Assembly (NCBI GenBank): GCA_035772735.1
Contig: JASDFA010000016.1
Location: 143,728,501-143,792,500, forward strand
DNA length: 64,000 nucleotides
Direction of reading: 5' to 3'
Source: Datura wrightii
Taxonomy: Eukaryota > Streptophyta > Magnoliopsida > Solanales > Solanaceae
Shown: positions 11,658 through 22,333 of the stretch, one piece after another
Layout of the letters: every line of letters begins with the position of its first letter
How positions within the stretch are numbered: the first letter of the stretch is position 1
Translations under genes and position numbers: made by a program
The notes under the pieces: model-generated
Databases searched by the model: none
Told to the model about the DNA's origin: nothing
The model's input: the letters and a program-made list of their open reading frames with translations, nothing else

Positions 11658-11744
11658 TCCTAGTAGGGCACCAGGTGCCAGTCATACCCCCCAAGGCGGG
11701 GCGTGACAAGGTGCCAGTCATACCCACCAAGGCGGGGCATGACA
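11658..11744 (+). repeat. Terminal fragment of the unit 1 5' LTR with a 36-bp duplication
   Basis: Only the last ~87 bp of the family A LTR remain. The final 36 bp occur twice in tandem (11673-11708 and 11709-11744), each ending in TGACA. The same duplication is at 19561-19632, while the LTRs ending at 6782 and 24802 have one copy. Confidence 0.85.
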
Positions 11745-11748
11745 AACT

Positions 11749-11760
11749 TGGTATCAGAGC
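11749..11760 (+). other. Primer binding site, initiator Met tRNA type
   Basis: TGGTATCAGAGC, four bases after the LTR end: the standard primer site of plant Tekay-type gypsy elements. The noncoding leader of unit 1 follows to 12027. Confidence 0.9.
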
Positions 11761-12027
11761 AGGTCGTGTCCCAGGGAGTCTGCAAGCCGTGCTAAGTAGA
11801 GTCTTATCTATGGATGTGTTGTGCACCACATACCATAGGCAGGAGGCTACGAGGCATAATAGGATGTTACCCTTCCTTTCATACTCAGTCGTGCCTAGCA
11901 CAGTACAGTATAGGGTCGGTTCTTTTGAAACTTACCACGCTCTTTGTTTACAGATACTACGGCAGACCAGTGGCACCCAGATACAGGCAGGAGATTGGAT
12001 ACAGCAGCGGGTGAAGGCACCAGTGGG

Positions 12028-15000
12028 ATGCCTCATTTACATCCAGATTTAGCCCGGTCTAAGAGCAATACGGAGGTGTCATCTCGACCCTCCCAGCAGT
12101 CTACGCCTCGCTAGACACCATTTGAGGTAGCACCGCCTCCCACAGCTCCTGCACCCACTTCATCTGATCAGGAGCTACGTAGTGCGGTGGTTATGTTGAC
12201 CCGGATGCAAGCTACTCAGCGTCAGCCAGTACCACCTACAGCAGCAGAATCTCTAGGTGGGCCAGGTAGTTCCAGGGTTAGGGAATTCTTGGCATTGGGA
12301 CCCCCTCAGTTTACAGGGTTGGATTCAGCGGAGGACCCTCAGGACTTTCTAGACCAGATGTAGAGAATCTTTAGAGTCATGCACGTAACCCCAACAGAAT
12401 CAGTTGAGTTAGCCGTGTCCCGGTTAAGGGATATTGCGGTTTTGTGGTACGAAAGTTGGGAGAGATCTTGGGGAAGAGATGCAGCCCCTCCTACTTGGTC
12501 CAGCTTCTCAGAGGCCTTCCTGGACCACTACTTACCCCGGGAGGTCAGACAGGCCCGGATGGACCTGTTTTTACACTTAGAGCAGGGGGCAAGGAGCGTC
12601 CATGAGTATTCTTTACAGTTCGACTCCTTAGCTCGCTATGCTCCAGCATTTGTGGACACCATGTCGTCCAGAGTCCACCACTTTATTATGGGCCTGAATC
12701 CAGATTACATAGAGACGTGCATGACGGCTACTTTGAGAGAGGACATGGACATAGCCAGGGTACAGGCCTTCGCACAGACAATTGAGGGCCTGAGACAGCG
12801 ACAGCGGGGTGACAGACAGGCGACTTCAGAACAGCGACATAGAAGAAGACCCGCTGAGATTCAAGGGGAAATCCCTAGGGGGCCGAGACCACGGTTTTCA
12901 GATAGGCCACCCATATCTTTACCTCCGGTACAGCAGCAGAGAGGCATATTTGTTCGCCGGAGTCAATCAGAGTCCGGTAGCAGTTTACGGACAGTAGCAT
13001 CACCTCAGCAGCGGAGGGTAGAATAGAGTAGATTTGCACCTACCCCTTGTCCTATATGCCACCGACCACATTCTGGAGCCTGCAGGCAAGGCTTCCCAGG
13101 GTGCTATTACTGCGAACAGGAAGGGCATTTAATGAGAGATTGTCCATCCAGAGGACAGGGTAGACGGGATAGTCTAGATAGAGCATCAGCGGGGCCAAGA
13201 GTTCCAGCAGCCTCAGCAGGGCGCAGACCCTCAGGTTCAGCAAATAGGGGCCGAGGTAGATCAGGAGCCTCTGGCTCAGGTGCAGGCCCCAGCCGTACAT
13301 ATGCATTACCAGGGAGGCAGGATTCAGAGGCATCTCCCGACGTGGTTACAGGTATATTGATTATCTGCTCATACCCTGTTTATGTACTGATTGATCCAAG
13401 ATCCACCCTGTCATATATTACCTCGTTTGTGGCACAAAAGTTCAATATTGCACCAGAATTATTACAGCAGCCCTTTTCGGTATCCACACCCGTCGGTGAC
13501 TCGATCGTAGCTAGTAGAATTTACCGGGGGTGTACAGTAGAGGTTGCTAATCGTCAGACCACAATAGATCTGGTTGAGCTAGAAATGATAGATTTCGATG
13601 CCATAATGGGTATGGATTGGCTAGTGCCGTGCTTTGTCAATGTTTAGTGTTGGACCAAGATGGTCCGATTCCACTTTCCAGGAGAAGCAGGGCGAGAGTG
13701 GAAGGGCAGCACCGCTACGCCAAAAGGTAGGTTTATTTCCTACCTTCAGGTGAGGAAATTGATATCTAAGGGATGTATTTACCATCTGGTCAGAGTTCAG
13801 GGTGTCCGAGCAGAATCTCCGACGCTCCAGTCTGTTCCAGTGGTGAATGAGTTCCCTGATGTGTTTCCGGATGAGTTACCTGGTATTCCCTCGGAAAGGG
13901 AAATAGATTTTGCTATTGATTTATTACCAGGCACCCAGCCGATATCGATTTCTCCTTATCGCATGGCTCCTGCAGAACTCAGAGAATTAATGGAGCAGCT
14001 GAAAGACTTGTTGGATAAAGGTTTTATTAGGCCGAGTACTTCACCATGGGGGGCGCCAGTTCTATTTGTGAGGAAGAAAGATGGCTCACTCCGTATGTGC
14101 ATAGATTATTGACAATTAAACAAAGTTACAGTGAAAAACAAGTACCCGCTTCCCAGAATTGATGACTTATTTGATCAGTTGCAGGGAGCCAGATACTTTT
14201 CTAAGATTGACTTGCGGTCCGGATATCACCAGGTTCGAGTTCGTGAAGGAGATATTCCTAAAACGGCGTTCAGAACCCGATATGGACACTTTGAATTTCT
14301 ATTTATGTCCTTCGGGTTGACGAATGCCCTAGCAGTATTCATGGACCTGATGAACAGTGTTTTCAGACCTTTCCTGGACTTGTTCGTAATAGTATTTATT
14401 GATGACATTCTGGTGTATTCTCGCTCTGAAGCAGATCACCGGACTCATTTGCGGACAGTGCTCCAGATCCTTAGGGACCGCCAGTTATATGCTAAATTTT
14501 CTAAGTGTGAATTTTGGCTTAATTCAGTAGCCTTTTTGGGACATATTGTGTCGGATGCTGGTATACAAGTTGACACGCAGAAGATAAAAGCAGTCAAATC
14601 ATGGCCTAGGCCTACCACTCCGACCGAGGTCCGCAGTTTTCTGGGATTAGCGGGATATTATAGAAGGTTTGTTGAGGGATTCTCTACCATAGCAGCACCT
14701 CTGACCAAACTGACACAGAAAGCAGCAAAGTTTCAGTGGACAGAGGCATGCGAGCAGAGCTTCCAGGAGTTGAAAGATAGATTAACCTTCGCCCCAGTGC
14801 TAGCCTTGTCGGAAGGTACAGAAGGTTATTCAGTATATTGCGACGCATCAGGCATTGGGTTAGGTTGTGTGTTAATGCAGCATGGTAAGGTGATTGCATA
14901 TGCCTCCAGACAGCTGCGGAAACACGAGAGGAATTATCCTACCCACGACCTGGAGTTAGCCGCAGTGATCCACGCCTTGAAAATGTGGAGACATTACCTG

Positions 15001-16736
15001 TACGGCATCCATGTTGATATTTTCACAGATCACAAGAGCCTACCGTATATCTTCACTCAGAGGGAGCTGAATCTACAGCAACGTCGCTTGTTGGAGTTGT
15101 TAAAAGATTATGATGTGAACATTCTGTACCACACGGGAAAAGCTAATGTTGTAGAAGATGTCTCAGTCGAAAGTCCATGGGGAGCTTGGCGTATTTACAG
15201 CCCGAGCAGCGAGAATTGGTCAGGGAGATACATCAGTTAGCTAGCCTAGCCATTCGTGTAGCAGAAACTGAGGATGGTAGAGCGGTAATTCAGAACACCG
15301 TCGTGTCATCATTAGTTGTGGAAGTGAAAGAATGGCAATTTGAGGATCCTGACCTAGTTCAGCTTAAAGATTATATTCCGCTAGGGAAGGCGCCAGGATT
15401 TCGGGTAACAGAGGATGGAGTGCTGAGTTGTAAAGATCGTTTATGTGTTCCCAATGTTTCAGACCTCCGCCGGCAGATTATGAACGAGGTACATTTCGCC
15501 CGTTATTCTCTTCACCTCGGTGCGACAAAAATGTACCATGAAATCAAAGAGAACTACTGGTGGCCAGGTATGAAAAAGGAAATTGCTGAATTTGTAGCCC
15601 AGTGTCCGAAATGCCAACTGGTGAAAGCAGAACATCAGAAACCAGGCGGGTTAACTTAGGACATAGTTGTACCTCTCTGGAAATGGGAAGCAGTGAATAT
15701 GGATTTTGTGGCGGGATTACCCCGTACCAGACACAGACATGACTCTATATGGGTGATAGTTGACAAATTGACTAAATCAGCTCATTTCCGGCCAGTAAGA
15801 ACTACTTTCTCGGCTGAAGATTATGCGGAGTTGTATATCCGAGAGATAGTCAGATTGCACGGAGTGCCAGTATCCATTATTTCAGACAGAGGAGCGCAGT
15901 TCACAGCTAGATTTTGGCAATCATTCCAGAAGGGACTGGGAATGCAGATTAATCTGAGTACTGCTTTCCACCCTCAAACAGACGGACAGGCTGAGCGCAC
16001 TATTCAGACGCTCGAGGATATGCTGCGAGCGTGTGTGCTAGACTTTGGTGGTAGCTGGGACGAGCATTTGCCGCTGATAGAATTTGCTTATAATAATAGC
16101 TATCACTCGGCTATTCAGATGGCACCTTTCGAGGCTTTATATGGGCGAAAGTGCAGATCGCCGGTTGGCTGGTTCGAAATAGGGGAATCAGCGATAATTG
16201 TGCCAGACATTGTTCAGCAGTCAGAAGAGAAAGTAAAGCTTATCAGAGAATGCCTATTGACTGCACAGAGTCGCCAAAAATCATATGTGGACGTACGGCG
16301 CAGAGACCTAGAGTTTAATGTGAATGACTGGGTATTTCTGAAAGTATCTTCGATGAAAGGGGTGATGAGATTCGGCAAGAAGGGTAAGCTCAGTACGAGG
16401 TTTGTTGGGCCTTATCAGATTCGCCGGAGGATAGGCCGAGTAGCATATGAGTTGAACTTGCCTCCAGAGCTAGAGTCCATTGATCCTGTTTTTCATGTGT
16501 CTATGCTGAGGAAATGCATAGGAGACCCATCCAGAACAGTCCCAGTCCAGGATATCCAGGTTACAGAAGAGCTGGCCTACGAAGAGGTTCTGGTAGCCAT
16601 CTTAGACAAACAGATTCGTAGATTGAGAACTAAGGATATCGCATCTGTCAAGGTATTGTGGCATAACAGAAACCGAGAGGAGATGACGCGGGAGGCTGAA
16701 GAAGATGTGAAAGCTAGATATCCTCGCCTGTTCTAG
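12028..16736 (+). pseudogene. gag-pol polyprotein, gypsy family A unit 1 (chromovirus, Tekay/Del-like)
   Basis: One long reading frame from ATG 12028, broken by in-frame stops at 12112, 12361, 13024, 13645, 14110 and 15657 and by a one-base loss near 15165. Domains in order: gag (12379-13020), zinc knuckle CX2CX4HX4C ('CYYCEQEGHLMRDC', about 13101-13142), aspartic protease whose active site reads DPRS where DPGS/DSGA is expected (about 13390), RT with the catalytic 'FIDD' (about 14395-14408), RNase H ('CDASGIGLGCVL'), integrase zinc domain, intact D,D,E core (15693-16060) and a chromodomain-like tail ending 'EDVKARYPRLF'. Integrase and RT are well kept, gag and protease are not. Not functional as read. 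Confidence 0.93.
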
Positions 16737-17013
16737 GCCTAGTCAGGCGACAGGTACGTCTGTATTATTACTTATGCAATACCTTATGGTTGTATATATA
16801 TAAATGAGAAAGATTGATGTTTAGTTATCAAATGAATCTTATAGTATCGTGTGGAGTACCTGTATTGGACTTTTTTGTGTTTCAGGATTTTGGGATAGTC
16901 CAGATTACAGGGGAAACTCTGCCGAAATTTTCCTAAGAACAAGTTAAGCTAATTGAGTAGTCCTCTATATAGCAGTTTACATTCGAGGACGAATGTTCTT
17001 AAGAGGGGGAGAA
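16737..17013 (+). other. 3' untranslated region and polypurine tract, gypsy A unit 1
   Basis: Short noncoding stretch ending in the purine run 17001-17013 just before the LTR. It contains the ATTCGAGGACGAATG inverted repeat near 16981 that is common just upstream of such LTRs and is also seen near 4170. Confidence 0.8.
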
Positions 17014-19632
17014 TGTTACACCCCGTAAATTCTCGGCATATAGATGGCCTATTCGAGTGTTGGTTAAGAGTATTTGAAAACCATACATGCTAGAAAAAGG
17101 CCCGGGGAAAGATCAGACAAGCGCCAAGTCGGCGCGTACAAAATGCGACTTATAAATCGCATTCCCTGAATGCAACTTAAAAGTCCCAATTATATAAAGC
17201 CTCCAACTTCGATTTTTCATTAAAGTTTCTTATAATTTCCAGTGAAAAACAGAGGGTAAGCAGAGAGAAAGAGGAACGAGGATTATTTGATAATTTCCTT
17301 CCGATTACGCTGTCAAACGCGGTCCAAACTCGAATTAACCTTAGGTACTGAGATATTTAGTAGCAGGGAGCATTCCTACGGATTTTGTTCCACAAAATAC
17401 GGCCGACGAATCGTCGAGCTACCGATCTAAGGTAAGTAGAATTGATCCAAACTAGTGTCTATGTGCTCCTAGCTGTGAAGTGAATACTTCTCCCTTCTGG
17501 ACTTCTGAAAAATAGCGAGTTTTCGACTGTCTTTCGATAAGCCTAAGTTTAGGCTACAATTATATCGAAAGTGACGTCGTTCTTTAGAATAAAGCTATAT
17601 TTAGTATTAATTAGCGTATACATGAATGCAGTTGGGAGAAATAGCTGGAGTATTGATCGAGCCTCGACCGACAGACGGATAACTCGAGGTTAAGGTATGT
17701 AAAGCTAGTTCCTTCGGCAAGTTAGTAGCTTTAGCCTTGTATAGTACAATAAACTCCGTAGTAGATTCCCGGAGTTGAATGTTAAGTATTGTGCAAAGTT
17801 CAGTAAACCTAGTTTGCGTTGTTATATCGTATTCAGTCTGAAAGTTAGAAAAGTATGCGCCCGAGTGCAAGTTAGTATTTCAGATTCAGTATAGCCTATT
17901 ACGTGATTAGCAAGCATGTAGTAGAATAAAAGAAACAGATTTTCATAATAAAAGTCAATAAAGAAAGATCAGATAGACAGACAGTTATGGCTACAGATTA
18001 GCCATTCAGACAGATAGTATCTTGGCTACAGATTAGCCGTACAGTTAAACAGAGGTTACAGAATCAGTATAATTAGTAAGAATTAGCTCAGTGTAGAAAC
18101 AGATCAGAATAAGAAGTAGATTTCAGATAGTCTTTTCAGTTATATATGCTTGTTATTTATATGTGCTATTTGTTTGTTGAGACTTGCTATGGCATGTGGG
18201 TGTCCCGTTGCATCCCCACCGCCCCTGGGTTATAGCTGTGTCAATACCAGATTCAGATACCGCCACCAGCTGGGCGATGCCGTCCGCCTAGAGGACGATG
18301 ATGGCCGACCACCATGATAATACGGTCCAGATTACCCTGCTTGCAGGGGCAGTTCAGTTTACTTTCTACAGAGCCAGATTACCCTGTTTACAGGGGCAAA
18401 TTACTCTGTGTGCGCTTGTGGCCGGGGGCAGTTTCACATACAAATTTTTATAAAGGTACCCTGTTGCGTGCTTGCACCCAAGGGCAGTTTCAGTCATAGA
18501 TACAACAACAGATTACCCCGTGAGCGCTTGCGCCCAGAGGTAGGAGTCTTTGAACTCAGACACAGTTTATTGTCAGAGGCCAAGGCCTGAGCTACGCACC
18601 CAAGGGAGCCGGTAGGAGGAGCTCACAATTGTCAGATGAGTGGAGTGACTTATTTTTGGTTGGTTTAGACCCGGGTAGGGGTAAATAGATTGTTCTGTTG
18701 GTTGGCACCTTCAGGCTTATAGGGGCCGGTCAGGTTATGTGTGTATTTATATGTATATCTATATGTGCTATTAGATACTGATAAATAGTAGGACAACACG
18801 TCTTCAGGTATGCTCAGTTTAGTTACAGAATAAATAAACTCTCCCCAGTTATCCTCAGCTAGATAGACTCAGCTACTTCCTGCTTATATGTCATGTTATT
18901 ATTGTTATTCATTTCAGTTGTGTATTTCAGTTGCTTTACATACTCAGTACCTGTGGTACTGACGCCCGTGGGGCACTGCATTACTTGCCTGCTGGTACTT
19001 ACAGACGAGGAGCCAATCCCTCGTGATCCTAGCCAGCGCAGAGTTATCAACTCCTGTCAGCCGGAGTTTGATATTCAGAGGTGTATTTCATTTTCTTTTG
19101 TTGTACAGTACGGGTAGGTTGGGGCCCTGTCCCGATCATTTCTATTGTCATTCCTAGAGGCTTGCAGTCTGTATATATTTCCCTGTGGTCAGTTGAGCCG
19201 GTCGTGTGAGGCTGTGCAGTTTGTTATAGTTAGTTAGTATTTCAGTTCCTGTTGGCTGTGTGCGGCCACAACCAGTCAGTAGTGGTGACCTTGCCGGTCA
19301 CGTAATTATTTAGCATGCTATTGTTGAGTTACAGAGAATTAGACAGCATGGTGGCCTTGTCGGCCCGCATAGGTTTCCCCCTTGTAAGTATGTTTCTGGT
19401 TAGCTGAAGTTCATACAGTTGGCTACAGGCCTAGTCGGCCGGAGGCTGTGTTTACAACTGTTATATAGCCCGTTGTTTTCCTGAATCTTAGTTAGAGCCA
19501 GCCAGGCACCAGATGTGCTTACGCCCAGTAGTCTAGCAGTTCAGGTCCTAGTAGGGCACCAGGTGCCAGTCATACCCCCCAAGGCGGGTCGTGACAAGGT
19601 GCCAGTCATACCCCCCAAGGCGGGGCGTGACA
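17014..19632 (+). repeat. Central full-length LTR of the gypsy A array
   Basis: 2619 bp, TGTTACACCCCG...GCGTGACA. It serves as 3' LTR of unit 1 and 5' LTR of unit 2. TATA box TATATAAA at 17191-17198; just upstream is the near-palindrome ATGCGACTTATAAATCGCAT (about 17143-17162). The last 36 bp are duplicated (19561-19596 and 19597-19632). Small ORFs within are not genes. Confidence 0.92.
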
Positions 19633-19636
19633 AACT

Positions 19637-19648
19637 TGGTATCATAGC
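19637..19648 (+). other. Primer binding site of unit 2 with one mismatch
   Basis: TGGTATCATAGC, differing by one base from the site at 11749-11760. The mismatch may weaken priming. Confidence 0.85.
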
Positions 19649-19909
19649 AGGTCGTGTCCCAGGGAGTCTGCAAGCCGTGCTAAGTAGAGTCTTATCTATG
19701 GATGTGTTGTGCACCACATACCATAGGCAGGAGGCTGCGAGGCATAATAGGATAGTTACCCTTCCTTTCATACTCAGTCGTGCCTAGCGCAGTACAGTAT
19801 AGGGTCAGCTCTTTTGAAACTTACCACCCTCTTTGTTTACAGATACTACGGCAGACCAGTGGCACCCAGATACAGGCAGGAGATTGGATACAGCAAAGGC
19901 ACCAGTGGG

Positions 19910-22252
19910 ATGCCTCATTTACAGCCAGATTTAGCCCGGTCTAAGAGAAATACGGAGGTGTCATCTCGACCCTCCCAGCAGTCTACGCCTCGCTAGACAC
20001 CATTTGAGGCAGCACCGCCTCCCACAACTCCTCCACCCACTTCATCTGATCAGGAGCTACGTAGTGCGGTGGTTATGTTGACCCAAATGCTAGCTACTCA
20101 GCGTCAGCCAGTACCACCTACAACAGCAGAATCTCTAGGTGGGCCAGGTAGTTCCAAGGTTAGGGAATTCTTGGCGTTGGGACCCCCTCAGTTTACAGGG
20201 TTGGATTCAGCGGAGGACCCTCAGGACTTTCTAGACCAGATGTAGAGAATCTTTAGAGTCATGCACGTAACCCCAGAAGAATCAGTTGAGTTAGTCGTGT
20301 TCCAGTTACGGGATATTGCGGTTTTGTGGTACGAAAGTTGGGAGAGATCTCGGGGAAGAGATGCAGCCCCTCCTACTTGGTCCAGCTTCTCAGAGGCCTT
20401 CCTGGACCACTACTTACCCCGGGAGGTCAGACAGGCTCGGATGGACCAGTTTTTACACTTAGATCAGGGGGCCAGGAGCGTCCGTGAGTATTCTTTACAG
20501 TTCGACTCCTTAGCTCGCTATGCTCCAGCATTTGTGGACACCATGTCGTCCAGAGTCCACCGCTTTATTATGGGCCTGAATCCAGATTACATAGATACGT
20601 GCATGACGGCTACTTTGAGAGAGGACATGGACATAGCCAGGGTACAGGCCTTCGCACAAACAATTGAGGGCCTGAGACAGCGACAGCGGGGTGACAGAAA
20701 GGCGACTTCAGAACAGCGCCGTAGAAGAAGACCCGCTGTGATTCAAGGGGAAATCCCTAGGTGGCCGAGACCACAGTTTTCAGATAGGCCACCCAGATCT
20801 TTACCTCTGGTACAGCAGCAGAGAGGTATATTTGTTCGCCGGAGTCAATCAGAGTCCGGTAGCAGTTTACGGACAGTAGCATCACCTCAGCAGCGGAGGG
20901 TAGAATAGAGTAGATTTGCACCTACCCCTTGTCCTATATGCCACCGACCATATTCTGGAGCCTGCAGGCAAGGCTTCCCAGGGTGCTATTACTGCGAACA
21001 GGAAGGGCATTTAATGAGAGATTGTCCATCCAGAGGACAGGGTAGCCGGGATAGTCTGGATAGAGCATCAGCGGGGCCACGAGGTCCAGCAGCCTCAGCA
21101 GGGCGCAGACCCTCAGGTTCAGAAAATAGGGGCCGAGGTAGATCAGGAGCCTCTGGCTCAGGTGCAGGCCCCAGCCTTACATATGCATTACCAGGGAGGC
21201 AGGATTCAGAGGCATCTCCCGACGTGGTCATAGGTATATTGATTATCTACTCATACCCTGTTTATGTACTGATTGATCCAAGATCCACCCTGTCATATAT
21301 TACCTCGTTTCTGGCACAAAAGTTCAATATTGCACCAGAATTATTACAGCAGCCCTTTTCGGTATCCACACCCGTCGGTGACTCGATCGTAGCTAGTAGA
21401 ATTTACCGGGGGTGTACAGTAGAGGTTGCTGATCGTCAGACCACAGTAGATCTGGTTGAGCTAGAAATGATAGATTTCGATGCCATAATGGGTATGGATT
21501 GGCTAGTGTCGTGCTTTGTCAATGTTAAATGTTGGACCAAGACGGTCCGATTCCACTTTCCAGGAGAAGCAGGGCGGGAGTAGAAGGGTAGCACCGCTAC
21601 GCCAAAAGGTAGGTTTATTTCCTACCTTCAGGCGATGAAATTGATATCTAAGGGATATATTTACCATCTGGTCAGAGTTCAGGATGTCCGAGCAGAATCT
21701 CCGACGCTCCAGTGTGTTCCGGTGGTGAATGAGTTCCCTGATGTGTTTCCGGATGAGTTACCTGGTAGTCCCCCAGAAAGGGAAATAGATTTTGCTATTG
21801 ATTTATTACCAGGCACACAGCCGATATCGATTCCTCCTTATCGCATGGCTCCTGCAGAACTCAGAGAATTAAAGGAGCAGCTGAAAGACTTGTTGGATAA
21901 AGGTTTTATTAGGCCGAATACTTCACCATGGGGGGCGCCAGTTCTATTTGTGAGGAAGAAAGATGGCTCAATCCGTATGTGCATAGATTATCGGCAATTA
22001 AACAAAGTTACAGTGAAAAACAAGTACCCGCTTCCCAGAATTGATGACTTATTTGATCAGTTGCAGGGAGCCAGATACTTTTCTAAGATTGACTTGCGGT
22101 CCGGATATCACCAGGTTCGAGTTCGTGAAGGAGATATTCCTAAAACGGCGTTCTGAACCCGATATGGACACTTTGAATTTCTAGTTATGTCCTTCGGGTT
22201 GACGAATGCCCTAGCAGTATTCATGGACCTGATGAACAGTATTTTCAGACCT
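19910..22252 (+). pseudogene. Truncated gag-protease-RT, gypsy family A unit 2
   Basis: Near-identical to 12028-14370 of unit 1 (constant offset of 7882). It shares the unit 1 stops corresponding to 12112, 12361 and 13024 and the DPRS protease site, but has an intact codon where unit 1 stops at 13645 and 14110. Its own stops are at 21581 and 22154. Zinc knuckle at about 20983-21024. The RT ends before the catalytic FIDD motif, at a junction in 'FRP' near 22250. RNase H and integrase are missing. Confidence 0.92.
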
Positions 22253-22333
22253 GGAGTTAGCCGCAGTGATCCACGCCTGATGAACTAGTCGGCGCGTCGT
22301 AAGGCCTGATGAACAAGTCAGCGCGTCGCAAGG
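22248..22333 (+). other. Deletion junction RT / RNase H scrap / LTR with a 29-bp tandem repeat
   Basis: At GACCT (22248-22252) the RT sequence jumps to a 25-bp piece of RNase H (as at 14946), then at 22276 to CCTGATGAAC. From there a 29-bp unit is repeated in tandem (22276-22304, 22305-22333) before LTR U3 sequence. Short shared words at both joins point to end-joining or template switching. Confidence 0.75.
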
